Shown here: piece by piece, positions 9,949 through 18,837 of the stretch
How positions within the stretch are numbered: the stretch's first letter is position 1
Layout of the letters: the number at the start of each line of letters is the position of its first letter
Assembly: GCF_009914765.1 (NCBI RefSeq)
Contig: NZ_WYDS01000009.1
Coordinates: forward strand, 91,688-155,687
Source: Halodesulfovibrio sp. MK-HDV
Lineage (GTDB): Bacteria; Desulfobacterota; Desulfovibrionia; Desulfovibrionales; Desulfovibrionaceae
Direction of reading: 5' to 3'
DNA length: 64,000 nucleotides
Notes under the pieces: generated by a model
What the model saw: the letters and a program-made list of their open reading frames with translations, nothing else
Told to the model about the DNA's origin: nothing
Databases searched by the model: none
Position numbers and translations under genes: made by a program

Positions 9949-12240
9949 ATGACTTCTAAAAGTAAAGCGCGCGGTTCAGCACAAAAGGGATCTGCTAAAA
10001 TACGTAATGCCATTTCGTCTTATCCAAGACTTGGCATTTTTGTGTTCCTTATTACGCTGATCAGCCTTGCGATTCTTAGCGGAACCAATCTGCGCCCCCC
10101 ACTTCCCTTGTATGTTGCAGGAGAAGTTGCGGCACAAGATGTACTCGCAACCCAAAACCTACTCTTTGAAGATACCAGTTCCACCCTCGCCAAGCGCAGA
10201 CAGGTTGCAGCACTACAACCGCCTATTTATGACCTGGACCGATCTCCTATCTCCAAGATTCAAGACAAATTCCGTGTGATTTTTGATCTGATCAATTCTC
10301 CCATGGCTTCCTCCAGTGACGAAGATGCTGTTCGCTGGCAAATTGAGGAACTTCTCAATGTTGAAGTATCCCGTCAAACTTACAGCCATTGGAAGGAAGA
10401 GCGCTTCCAGACAATTTTTTACACACAGGCGTTGCCCTATATTGTAGATATACTCAATAAAGGCATCGTGGCGGACAGAACGCTGTTGCTGCAAAACAGA
10501 AACGGATACCTTATCCGCGACCTTGAGCAGAAAAACGAAACGCTTCACTCTGTAGCCTTTAAGGTTGATGATCTTTCAACTACAAAAAAGGGACTGCTCA
10601 AAGAGCTACGTAAGAAAGGTAAAGCACTGCTTCGTACGCGAAACGCTATCCTCTCTCTCATTTCTCCTGTCCTTACCCCGACGATTACGCCGAACAGGGT
10701 GGAGTCACAGCTTCGTGAACAACTGGCAATAGATGCAGTTGATCCCGTGTATTACAGCATTAAAAAAGGCGAGAGCATTGTTCGCAAAGGCGAACGTGTG
10801 ACCTTGCCTATCCAAATTAAGTTACAAGCACTGCTCGCACATAAGAATCAGCGCTTTTTCCCGTATCAAATGCTGGGTGTGTTTATGACCGCCTTACTTC
10901 TCGGTGCCGGATTAGCCTTTGAACGCAGGGGGCGCAGACTCTGTTCATTGCGTAACGAAGACCTGCTTTTCACCTCTTTGCTAATCATTTTATTTGCCGG
11001 TGGCGCAAAAGCCTTCATGCTTCTACAAGGTAACCTTGACGGAGCACCACAAGCCGCAGACCTACTCCCTATCCTTTACCCTGTACCGGGTGCACTGGGA
11101 TTAGTAGGACTCATCTTCGGCATAAGACGATGCAGCGTAACCGCACTTATCACCAGCTTTCTCTGTACAGTAATGATGGGTGGAACTATTGCACTCTTCT
11201 TATTCTATTTCATCGGCGGAATGATTAACGTCTGGCTCGTGCAACACGCAGAAAGCCGTAAAGACATTGCGTTAAGTGGTCTTCCGCTCATGGGCGGACT
11301 CCTCATTACGTGGGTTGCCTTAGCACTTTACCAACAATTGGATATGCCTGACATCGCTGTCGGCGCTGCCTTTGCAGCGGCAAATGGCTTAATCTCCTTG
11401 CTTGTTGTGTTTGCTCTCAGCCCGATTATCGAACTAATTTTCAACTACACCACCCGCTTCAAGTTGATGGAATTAATGAACCTTGAGCAGCCTTTGCTTC
11501 AGGAACTGATGATGAATGCCCCGGGCACATATCATCACTCACTTATTCTCTCCAACCTTGTAGAAGCCGGTGCTAAGTCAATTGGTGCCAACAGCCTGCT
11601 ATGTAAAGTAGCGGCGCTCTACCATGACATCGGTAAGTTAATTAAACCACAATACTTTATTGAGAATCAGGGACGAGCAAAGAACCCTCATGACAAGCTT
11701 ACTCCAGCCATGAGCACGCTCATTCTTATTTCTCACGTTAAGAAAGGTGTCGGGCTTGCCCGTAAATTCCGTCTTGGTCATGAAATTGAAGATATTATCC
11801 AGCAGCATCACGGCACATCTGTCATCCGCTACTTCTACACTAAAGCAGCGGAACAAGATGAAAGCCTGTGCAAAGACGACTTCCGCTACCCGGGACCTAA
11901 ACCGAAAAGCAGAGAAGCCGCTATTGTTATGCTGGCTGACGCTGTTGAGGCTTCTAGCCGTGTACTTGCAGACCCGACTCCAAGCCGTTTGCGCGGACAT
12001 ATCGACACTATCATTAAGGGTATCTTCTCTGAGGGTCAGCTTGATGACTCTGAGCTTACATTCTCCGACTTAACCAAAGTCGGCGAAAGCTTCCATCGTG
12101 TGCTTACCGGTATTTTCCATCGAAGAATTGAATATCCCGAAGATCAGCGCGCAGGATGCGTCAAAAATAATGAAGAGAAAAAGAAGCATCAAGACAAGCC
12201 TGAAAAACCAAAAAATGGACCTGCTCCTGAAGCAGCGTAG
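9949..12240 (+). CDS. pgpH: 7TM-HD phosphohydrolase, PgpH-like cyclic-di-AMP phosphodiesterase
   Basis: 763-residue membrane protein with the 7TMR-HD architecture: an N-terminal transmembrane segment (about 25-45), an extracytoplasmic domain (about 50-300), a block of about seven membrane helices (about 305-485), and a cytoplasmic HD domain (about 510-700) with TYHHSLILSN and the metal-binding ALYHDIGKL. In Gram-positive bacteria this family degrades cyclic-di-AMP. Whether this organism makes that nucleotide cannot be judged here, so the substrate is by homology only. The very hydrophilic tail is rich in Lys, Glu and Pro. It lies between phoH and ybeY with tight spacing, which is the common genomic arrangement. 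Confidence 0.92.
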   Translation: MTSKSKARGSAQKGSAKIRNAISSYPRLGIFVFLITLISLAILSGTNLRPPLPLYVAGEVAAQDVLATQNLLFEDTSSTLAKRRQVAALQPPIYDLDRSPISKIQDKFRVIFDLINSPMASSSDEDAVRWQIEELLNVEVSRQTYSHWKEERFQTIFYTQALPYIVDILNKGIVADRTLLLQNRNGYLIRDLEQKNETLHSVAFKVDDLSTTKKGLLKELRKKGKALLRTRNAILSLISPVLTPTITPNRVESQLREQLAIDAVDPVYYSIKKGESIVRKGERVTLPIQIKLQALLAHKNQRFFPYQMLGVFMTALLLGAGLAFERRGRRLCSLRNEDLLFTSLLIILFAGGAKAFMLLQGNLDGAPQAADLLPILYPVPGALGLVGLIFGIRRCSVTALITSFLCTVMMGGTIALFLFYFIGGMINVWLVQHAESRKDIALSGLPLMGGLLITWVALALYQQLDMPDIAVGAAFAAANGLISLLVVFALSPIIELIFNYTTRFKLMELMNLEQPLLQELMMNAPGTYHHSLILSNLVEAGAKSIGANSLLCKVAALYHDIGKLIKPQYFIENQGRAKNPHDKLTPAMSTLILISHVKKGVGLARKFRLGHEIEDIIQQHHGTSVIRYFYTKAAEQDESLCKDDFRYPGPKPKSREAAIVMLADAVEASSRVLADPTPSRLRGHIDTIIKGIFSEGQLDDSELTFSDLTKVGESFHRVLTGIFHRRIEYPEDQRAGCVKNNEEKKKHQDKPEKPKNGPAPEAA

Positions 12241-12245
12241 AATAT

Positions 12246-12668
12246 ATGATTACAATAAAAAAAAGCCAGTCTGTTGACTGGCTTCTTCCCTTTTCCCGCA
12301 CGGAACTGACACGTGTAATGGAAGCAATGCTTTCTGCCATCAAGCAGGAGGATAAAGACGTTGAGATCAATCTTGTGGACGATGCCACAATTGCCGATCT
12401 AAACGCATCCTTTCTCCAATGCGATGGACCTACTAACATCCTGTCGTTCCCTTCCACAGAAGACGGAAGCGCACAGAGCATTGGCTGGCTGGCTTTGTCC
12501 ATGGATACTCTCGAGCGAGAATGTCTCTTGTACGGACAGGATAGAGCAGAGCACGCGTTGCGCCTTATCGCTCACGGAATGCTTCATCTTGCAGGCTACG
12601 ATCATGGAGACGAAATGTTTGCACTGACCGATGTTGCTGTTGATGCGGGGCTTAACACCATTAAATAA
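12246..12668 (+). CDS. ybeY: YbeY endoribonuclease
   Basis: 140-residue metal-dependent endoribonuclease for 16S rRNA 3'-end maturation and ribosome quality control. The zinc-binding motif HGMLHLAGYDHGDE supplies the three histidines of the family pattern HGxLHLxGYDH. The N-terminal half has the usual DATIADLNASFLQCDGPTNILSFP segment with the conserved T-N-V/I-L-S-F-P stretch. It starts five bases after the pgpH stop and ends the operon. It is slightly shorter than E. coli YbeY (155), with the difference at the termini. Confidence 0.95.
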   Translation: MITIKKSQSVDWLLPFSRTELTRVMEAMLSAIKQEDKDVEINLVDDATIADLNASFLQCDGPTNILSFPSTEDGSAQSIGWLALSMDTLERECLLYGQDRAEHALRLIAHGMLHLAGYDHGDEMFALTDVAVDAGLNTIK

Positions 12669-12746
12669 CTGTACCGTTACAATCAAACCGCTCTATATTT
12701 TTAAGAAAATTCTAGAAATAAAGAAACAATGCAATATACTAAAACT

Positions 12747-12780
12747 AACACCATGCAATATCTATTGCATGGTGTTTTTA
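12747..12780 (+). terminator. terminator of phoH-pgpH-ybeY
   Basis: Stem AACACCATGCA / TGCATGGTGTT followed by a T run, 79 bases after the ybeY stop. Confidence 0.9.
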
Positions 12781-12915
12781 TTTAATACAACTACAAGCAC
12801 CGCGAACTGCCCATACAAATGGGACTTCCTTCCTATCATGAATTTTATTTCCATCAAAACAATGAATTAGCAACACTACTACCGTTTAGTATATGCAGTT
12901 TAACATAAAAGATTA

Positions 12916-12943
12916 TTGCCCAATGGCGTTTCTACTGTATAGT
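12916..12943 (+). promoter_or_regulatory. promoter of the 3D-domain gene
   Basis: TTGCCC and TATAGT separated by 16 bases, about 40 bases before the ATG at 12984. Confidence 0.5.
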
Positions 12944-12983
12944 AGAACACTCGCACACTATACTTTTATCTACATGAGTAATA

Positions 12984-13586
12984 ATGAAAAACTGCATCTA
13001 CTTACTTATATCACTCGCTGCTGTAATATTCATAATTCAGCATCAGCGTGAGATACGACAGCTTAGGCAATTGATTGATTCTCAAAATCAATCAATACAT
13101 GCCATGCAAGTAGTGTTGCGCAATAATTCAATTCAAACAGAACTTGCCCTCGAACTGGGGCGTAATACACAGAAATCGTTACATGACTCACGATCCAAAC
13201 GATTGGTAAAAGTTACAGCATACAGCCCCCGTATTGAAGAAACAGATTCCACACCGTTTATCACTGCATATAACACCAAAGTTCGCCCGGGCATCATCGC
13301 GGTATCCCGTGACCTTTTTGCAAAAGGCTGGACGTTTGGAAGAAAAGTTTACATTAAATCACTTGGAGTTTTTACCATTGAAGATTTGATGGCAAAACGG
13401 AAAAGAAACCAAGTTGATGTGTTCATTCCTGAGACTACAAAAGCTCTCTCATTCGGTAGAAGGAATCTTGAAGTTCACCTGCTTGCACCGCCTACAATTC
13501 CGGCGCAAACATACACCCAACTGTATCGTACTCCTCACAGAGATTTTCTCCTTGCTACCGACGACATCTGCCGACGCACGAACTAA
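12984..13586 (+). CDS. membrane-anchored 3D (Asp-Asp-Asp) domain protein
   Basis: 200 residues. An N-terminal hydrophobic helix (about 4-20) is followed by a coiled-coil-like stretch (about 22-65) and a double-psi beta-barrel of the 3D domain type (about 72-165), the fold shared with MltA and RlpA that usually binds or cleaves peptidoglycan. The signature is visible as KVTAYSP, then a Thr-Ala-Tyr-Asn core, PGIIAVSRDLF, GRKVYIKSLGVFTIEDLMA and VDVFI, which provide the Asp residues that name the family. The domain should be periplasmic. The enzymatic activity of stand-alone 3D proteins in this group is unknown. It is monocistronic. Confidence 0.75.
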   Translation: MKNCIYLLISLAAVIFIIQHQREIRQLRQLIDSQNQSIHAMQVVLRNNSIQTELALELGRNTQKSLHDSRSKRLVKVTAYSPRIEETDSTPFITAYNTKVRPGIIAVSRDLFAKGWTFGRKVYIKSLGVFTIEDLMAKRKRNQVDVFIPETTKALSFGRRNLEVHLLAPPTIPAQTYTQLYRTPHRDFLLATDDICRRTN

Positions 13587-13624
13587 CCCACGTTCACACA
13601 CCCTAATTGAACGCATCGGGTATA

Positions 13625-13670
13625 ACAAACAAAACGCCGCTGGAAGTATTTCCAGAGGCGTTTTGTTTGT
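13625..13670 (+). terminator. terminator after the 3D-domain gene
   Basis: Long stem ACAAACAAAACGCC with its complement GGCGTTTTGTTTGT and an inner CTGGA/TCCAG extension. The T tract is interrupted (TTTTGTTTGT). It may serve both convergent genes. Confidence 0.7.
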
Positions 13671-13696
13671 GGAAGTGAAATTGAGAGCAACAGGTA

Positions 13697-13849
13697 CTAG
13701 CTAGGACTATCAACCATGTCTTTTTTCAATATCAACTTCTCTTTACAATAGGGACAACTTAAATCGATAACTCGCCCTTCGCCATTAATTGAGCGAATTC
13801 TGCATCGAAATACTTTGGTGCAATAGGGACATCGGATCTTCTTTTCCAT
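13697..13849 (-). CDS. 50-residue zinc-ribbon protein
   Basis: A small protein starting at the ATG at 13849, with AGGAGA seven bases upstream, a far better site than that of any longer frame. It contains CPYC near residue 7 and a second CPYC near residue 33, a classic two-knuckle zinc ribbon with a basic linker between (KVFRCRIRSINGEGRVIDLS). The C-terminus is charged (KLILKKDMVDSPS). Such mini zinc ribbons bind nucleic acid or protein partners, but the function here is unknown. Its neighbours (3D-domain protein, MFS transporter) give no functional hint. The coding call rests on the paired cysteine motifs and the ribosome site. Confidence 0.7.
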   Translation of the reverse strand: MEKKIRCPYCTKVFRCRIRSINGEGRVIDLSCPYCKEKLILKKDMVDSPS

Positions 13850-14044
13850 AAATATATCTCCTCTATCCCCCCCGCTTCCCACAGTATATAGGAATAATAG
13901 CGGATGCAACTCTAAAAAAAAGTCACAGAATGAGAGTGTCACCCTTAAAGACAACCGATGCTCCCTCCGCAGTGCTCCTTGACCTTATGCATCTCAAGAA
14001 CTAAACAAGTCAGGCATTAATTATTTTTCACCCGCGAGCACTGC

Positions 14045-15216
14045 ATGAAATCCCCCTTAAAAGATAAAAATTTACTTTTACTCTTCGGCATCACCCTTTT
14101 TGTTGTTATGGGTGTATCCAGTATCCTTCCAGTACTGCCATCTGCTGGACGCTCATTAAATATTCCGATGGCGGAAATTGGTTTACTCCTCACAAGCTTT
14201 ACGCTTCCAGGTATTTTTCTTACGCCATTTGCGGGAATCCTTGCAGACAGATACGGCAGGAAGGCTGTACTTATTCCGGCACTTGTAATCTTCGGAATCG
14301 CCGGTTTTTCATGCGCATTCGCAACTGACTACAAAACAATTCTTTTTCTTCGTGCCTTACAGGGTGTTGGGGCAGCACCAATCAGCCTGCTCTATACAAC
14401 CATCACCGGCGACCTGTACTCTGGTACAGAGCGCCTTAAAGTTATGGGCTACAACGCAAGCGTACTCAGCCTTGGCACTGCAATTTTTCCATTCTTTGGC
14501 GGATTACTTGGTGAAATAGGCTGGCAATATCCATTTATGCTGCCAATATTAGCCCTTCCACTTGCTGTACTTTGTGCAATTCATCTAGATTTACCGAATC
14601 CGAAATCTAAAGAAACAATGGCTGGCTACTTCAAAAATACTGCGCAAATTGTTTCTTCAAAAAAGCACTTGTCCTTTTCGGGATGACGCTTTGCACCTTC
14701 ACAATTCTGTACGGTCCGATCATTACATATGTACCAATTCTCTCCGATACGGTTTTTGACGCAAGTCCATCCCGTATTGGTTTTATGTTTGCCATATCTT
14801 CCCTGTTTACAGGAGTTGCAGCCTCACAGTTAGGACGCATACGTCAAATCCTGTCCGTTCGAACCATGCTATGCCTTGCCGCTGTATGCTTCTTTGCTTC
14901 AATGGCAACCATGTCTATTCCTGACAATTTCTGGCTGTTAGCTATCCCAGTAGGCTTCTTCGGCATGGGACAGGGTCTGTCCTTTCCGAACCTTGCCGCC
15001 AAGCTTACCGGCATCGCATCCATTGAAAAACGTGGCGCAGTTATGGCAGTAAACGGTACGGTGCTTCGTATTGCACAAACCATCGGGCCATTAATATTTT
15101 CGATTCCTCTTATTATGGGAGGCATTTCAGCTGTATTTTACACGGCAACAATCATTGGTGTTGCCATGTTTATTCTGGCGCTGAACTGTCCTTCAGACGA
15201 GCAGACAAAAAACTAA
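14045..15216 (+). pseudogene. MFS transporter split by a -1 frameshift at an A-run
   Basis: Two adjacent frames make one 12-helix major facilitator protein of about 390 residues, probably a drug or sugar-type exporter. Frame one (14045-14686) holds helices 1-6 with the MFS signature GILADRYGRKAVL and ends LSFSG-stop. Frame two continues the expected helix 7 as KKALVLFGMTLCTF, and its first ATG at 14683 overlaps the stop. The switch falls at A AAA AAG (14659-14665), read in the zero frame as tcA AAA AAG; slipping back one base restores the whole protein. That heptamer is the one used for programmed frameshifting in E. coli dnaX. I see no strong downstream stem-loop, so a one-base deletion or sequence error in the A6 run is at least as likely. 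It is otherwise undamaged. Confidence 0.8.
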
Positions 15217-15257
15217 TTTTGCCTGCTTAATAATGCTGCCTGTGCAAATTCAGACAT

Positions 15258-15297
15258 AAAAAAGCCCCCGTGAACTAATGTTCACGGGGCTTTTTTT
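15258..15297. terminator. bidirectional terminator between MFS gene and pfpI
   Basis: GCCCCCGTGAAC / GTTCACGGGGC stem flanked by A and T runs on both sides, between two convergent genes. Confidence 0.9.
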
Positions 15298-15308
15298 CAC
15301 CCGTTCGT

Positions 15309-15839
15309 CTAATTTTTATTGCTCTCTACTTCGATAATTGCTTTACAAAAAGCAGGAAGATCATCCGGAGCCCTACTGCTGATAAGATTGCGGTCCACAA
15401 CAACAGGTTCATTTACCCATTTTGCTCCAGCATTCTCAAGGTCATCAGTAATACCCCGTGTAGATGTACAAGTGTATCCATCAAGGATACCGGCTGAGAT
15501 TGGAATCCACCCAGCATGGCAAATAAATGCTATTGTTTTACCCTGCTGATGCATCGCGCGAGTTATCTTTTTTACATCCATATCGCGACGTAATTTATCA
15601 GGTGCAAACCCACCTGCAATGACAAGAATATCAAAATTATCAGGATTCACATCAGAAAGTAAAATATCTGCCTTTGTTGGATACCCATGATACCCCTTGT
15701 ACACCGTCTCTGTATCCGTTCCGGCGAGAACTACTGCCGCGCCTTCTTCAATAAGACGCAACTTAGGATACATGAGCTCAAGATCTTCAAAAAGATCTCC
15801 TACAAACATCAAAACTTTTTTACCATTCAACAAGCCCAT
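15309..15839 (-). CDS. DJ-1/PfpI family protein
   Basis: 176-residue single-domain protein of the PfpI/YhbO branch of the DJ-1 superfamily. It shows KVLMFVGDLFEDLELMYPK with the conserved Glu near the N-terminus, then ILVIAGGFAPDKLRRD, and the nucleophile elbow IAFICHAGW with the reactive Cys and neighbouring His. Family members have been described as proteases, glyoxalases or deglycases and as general stress proteins; which of these applies cannot be told from sequence. It is a single gene with its own terminator and no obvious partner. Confidence 0.88.
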   Translation of the reverse strand: MGLLNGKKVLMFVGDLFEDLELMYPKLRLIEEGAAVVLAGTDTETVYKGYHGYPTKADILLSDVNPDNFDILVIAGGFAPDKLRRDMDVKKITRAMHQQGKTIAFICHAGWIPISAGILDGYTCTSTRGITDDLENAGAKWVNEPVVVDRNLISSRAPDDLPAFCKAIIEVESNKN

Positions 15840-15913
15840 AGCGTGCCTCCTACGTTACTATCTACTTTACCATGAGGAGGTAATTATTCTGTTATTTCCT
15901 GCTTGCTGAACAT

Positions 15914-15948
15914 AAAAAAAGCGCACAGAGCATATGCTCTGTGCGCTT
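15914..15948 (-). terminator. terminator of glpA-glpB-glpK
   Basis: Near-perfect stem AAGCGCACAGAGCAT / ATGCTCTGTGCGCTT with seven T on the minus strand, 25 bases after the glpK stop. Confidence 0.92.
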
Positions 15949-15972
15949 ATAATTACGGATGATGAATAAAGA

Positions 15973-17484
15973 TTATTCAACCCAGTCGAAAGTACGCGTA
16001 ATCGCTTTCTTCCAACCAGCATAACCTTTTTCACGTTCTTCTTTGCCAAATGTAGGTTCCCAAGTTTTGTCGATTGCCCAGTTAGCACGAAGGTCATCAA
16101 TGCTAGTCCAGTAACCAACAGCAAGGCCAGCAGCATATGCAGCGCCAAGACAAGTGGTTTCTGTAACCTGAGGACGGATAACTGGAACACAAAGACTATC
16201 AGACTGGAACTGCATAAGCAGTTCGTTCATTACCATACCACCATCAACTTTGAGAGTAGTAAGGTCAACGCCGGAATCTTTGTTCATAGCTTCAAGAACG
16301 TCACGGGTCTGGTATGCTACGGACTCAAGACAAGCACGTGCAATGTGACCTTTGTTAGCGAAGCGGGTAAGACCTGCGATTACGCCGCGAGCGTCGGAAC
16401 GCCAGTACGGAGCAAACAAGCCCTGGAATGCAGGAACAACGTAAACGTCGCCATTGTCTTCCACGGACTTAGCAAGTTCTTCGACTTCAGGTGCTGAATT
16501 GATAAGGTTGAGGTTATCACGCAGCCACTGAATGAGAGCACCAGCAATAGCAATGGAGCCTTCCAGGCAGTATACAGTTTCTTCGTTACCGAATTTGTAA
16601 CCAACGGTAGTAAGAAGACCCTGTTTAGACTGGATAGGTTTGGTACCGGTATTAAGGAGCATAAAGCAACCTGTACCGTATGTGTTTTTCGCTTCACCAA
16701 CATCAAAGCAAGCCTGACCAACGAGTGCTGCCTGCTGATCGCCAAGAGCGCCACAAACAGGAATACGTGCGCCGAGAGGACCATGTTCTTCAGTAGTACC
16801 CCAAGTGTCATTGTCAGAAGAAGACACGATACGTGGGAGAGCTGCTTCAGGAACATCCATGATCTTAAGGATATCTTTGTCCCATTCGAGACTAGCAAGA
16901 TCCATAAGCATAGTACGGGAAGCGTTAGTTACATCAGTTACATGTGCGCCGCCTTTTGCGCCACCTGTAAGGTTCCAGATAATCCAGGTTTCCATGGTAC
17001 CGATAAGAGCGTCACCATTACGTGCAGCAGCTCTTACGCCCGGTACGTTATCCATGATCCATTTCATTTTAGGACCAGAGAAGTAAGTCGCAATCGGGAG
17101 ACCGGTTTTTTCACGGAAACGATCCTGACCACCTTCAGCCATCAACTCTTTACAAATTTTGTCAGTACGGGTGCACTGCCAAACAATTGCGTTGTAGTAA
17201 GGCTTACCAGTTTTTTTATCCCAGATAACAGTAGTTTCACGCTGGTTAGTAATACCAATAGCAGCGATGTCTGTACCTTTAAGGCCGGTTTTCTTTAAGG
17301 CGCCCTGAATAACTTCCTGAGTATTTTCCCAAATTTCCATTGGGTTATGCTCTACCCAGCCTGGTTTAGGGAAAATCTGCTCATGCTCTTTCTGATCCAT
17401 GCCAACGATCTGGCCTTTCTTATCAAAAATAATGAAACGTGAGCTTGTAGTTCCCTGGTCAACAGCGCCGATGTACTTAGACAT
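15973..17484 (-). CDS. glpK: glycerol kinase
   Basis: FGGY-family kinase that phosphorylates glycerol to sn-glycerol 3-phosphate in the cytoplasm. 503 residues, matching E. coli GlpK (502). It shows the ATP-loop start [16 protein letters not shown], the substrate region GITNQRETT, the FGGY-type core [26 protein letters not shown], and the C-terminal signature [18 protein letters not shown]. It is the last gene of glpA-glpB-glpK, 61 bases after glpB, so glycerol is phosphorylated and the product oxidised by the enzyme encoded just upstream. No glycerol facilitator gene (glpF) lies in the window. Confidence 0.97.
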   Translation of the reverse strand: MSKYIGAVDQGTTSSRFIIFDKKGQIVGMDQKEHEQIFPKPGWVEHNPMEIWENTQEVIQGALKKTGLKGTDIAAIGITNQRETTVIWDKKTGKPYYNAIVWQCTRTDKICKELMAEGGQDRFREKTGLPIATYFSGPKMKWIMDNVPGVRAAARNGDALIGTMETWIIWNLTGGAKGGAHVTDVTNASRTMLMDLASLEWDKDILKIMDVPEAALPRIVSSSDNDTWGTTEEHGPLGARIPVCGALGDQQAALVGQACFDVGEAKNTYGTGCFMLLNTGTKPIQSKQGLLTTVGYKFGNEETVYCLEGSIAIAGALIQWLRDNLNLINSAPEVEELAKSVEDNGDVYVVPAFQGLFAPYWRSDARGVIAGLTRFANKGHIARACLESVAYQTRDVLEAMNKDSGVDLTTLKVDGGMVMNELLMQFQSDSLCVPVIRPQVTETTCLGAAYAAGLAVGYWTSIDDLRANWAIDKTWEPTFGKEEREKGYAGWKKAITRTFDWVE

Positions 17485-17545
17485 AGTGATTCTCCACTTT
17501 TAAGGTAAGGCTACAATAAAACTGATTACTACTTAAACAGTAAGC

Positions 17546-18829
17546 CTACTGCTGAGCTACAAAAGCTTCAACAGCACGAAGTGAACTAGCAACCGCAATG
17601 CCAGTTCCACACTTCATTCGCATCCAATCCTGATGAGCTAACAGAGAGCCAACAGCGAATACACGCTCGTGTACAACTTTTCCGTTTTCATCAATCGGGC
17701 GGAATGAAGAATCGACCTCAACACCTGCGGAACTAACTTTGTGTCCACGCGGGTCAAGCAGGTCGGTACGATGCCACTCTTCACGGTCAGCTGGCTGAGA
17801 TACTGGCAGGCCCATCACAGTCTCCACAATGTGATGTCTGTCAGCGAACAGTCCGCCGCCGAGGAAACGACCGGTGGCAAGCACAACGCCTTTGGCAACT
17901 ACTTTTTCGGTTGGTGCTTGTACACCGAAGGTCACTTCATAGCGACCATCGTTGAGTGGGGTTATGGAAAATACCTTATGTTGTAACTTTAAATCAACAC
18001 CTAAGGTACCAATTCTTCCTTCAAAAAGGCTTTTTAAGCGCATTCCCGGCACGGAAGCCGGTAAAGTCGGTAGTTCGAAGACTTTTACGCCAAGCTCTTT
18101 TTCCATTTCTTCCAGAATCTCATCGGTAGTGTAGATACCCAGAATAGCAGGCACGCCAACAGCCTCCACACCGTTAAGGTGAGGCTTAATGAGGGCATAC
18201 AGCTTATCGCGGGTTTCTTTAAGTTCCATGGACTGCGCCATGATACCGGTAAGGATAGGCTTCATTGATGCAGAATCCGGAAACTCAAGACGCATTGTTT
18301 TAAGGTTAGACCACTTATCACCAATGGTGGTGGCAACCTGTTTTGCGCTGAATTCACGGAGGCCTTCGAAGTCAATCAGCAATGCAGGGGCATTGTTTTT
18401 GAGAGCTTCTACGCCTGCCCACATGGTAACTGGAACAGCCCATGTGGTTTTTTCTGTACCAATTGGGGTAAGCACCTTGCTGTTCGCTTCTTTCTCCATA
18501 CGGTACTCAAGACCGAATTCAGAAAGAAAATCGAACAGTTCGCCATATGCTTTTTCTACATCTTCACGAGACACATGCGCGTAAGGATGATTAGGCATAT
18601 CGGCAGCAACTGCCGCCATGGCTTCCCAAGGATTTTCCCAAAGCTTTTTTTCTTCCACAGGATGGACGGCCATTATATCGAACAGGCCGCTAGAAAACAC
18701 GATTTCACCGGTACTGCCTGCCTGAGAGACAGACAATCCGCGTTTTGCTGCGTACACAGCAGCGGACATACCAGCGATACCGGTACCTACTACAAAGAGA
18801 TCACGTTCAGTGACTGGCAAGTTGCTCAT
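17546..18829 (-). CDS. glpB: anaerobic glycerol-3-phosphate dehydrogenase subunit B
   Basis: 427-residue flavoprotein subunit. The N-terminal dinucleotide-binding motif reads DLFVVGTGIAGMSAAVYAAKRG, and GVVLATGRFLGGGLF and a C-terminal FAVGSLLAHQDWMR follow, as in E. coli GlpB (419 residues). In the GlpABC complex, B is thought to pass electrons from GlpA towards the membrane anchor GlpC. It starts eight bases after the glpA stop, indicating translational coupling. No glpC is present next to it (see findings), so the electron acceptor of GlpAB here is uncertain. Confidence 0.92.
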   Translation of the reverse strand: MSNLPVTERDLFVVGTGIAGMSAAVYAAKRGLSVSQAGSTGEIVFSSGLFDIMAVHPVEEKKLWENPWEAMAAVAADMPNHPYAHVSREDVEKAYGELFDFLSEFGLEYRMEKEANSKVLTPIGTEKTTWAVPVTMWAGVEALKNNAPALLIDFEGLREFSAKQVATTIGDKWSNLKTMRLEFPDSASMKPILTGIMAQSMELKETRDKLYALIKPHLNGVEAVGVPAILGIYTTDEILEEMEKELGVKVFELPTLPASVPGMRLKSLFEGRIGTLGVDLKLQHKVFSITPLNDGRYEVTFGVQAPTEKVVAKGVVLATGRFLGGGLFADRHHIVETVMGLPVSQPADREEWHRTDLLDPRGHKVSSAGVEVDSSFRPIDENGKVVHERVFAVGSLLAHQDWMRMKCGTGIAVASSLRAVEAFVAQQ

Positions 18830-18837
18830 ATCACCCT

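Noticed and set aside
12721..12780. Small RNA gene after ybeY
   Set aside because: The hairpin plus T run is fully explained as the operon terminator, and no separate promoter is visible.
16783..17298. 171-codon frame opposite glpK
   Set aside because: Antisense to a highly conserved gene; composition typical of a shadow frame.
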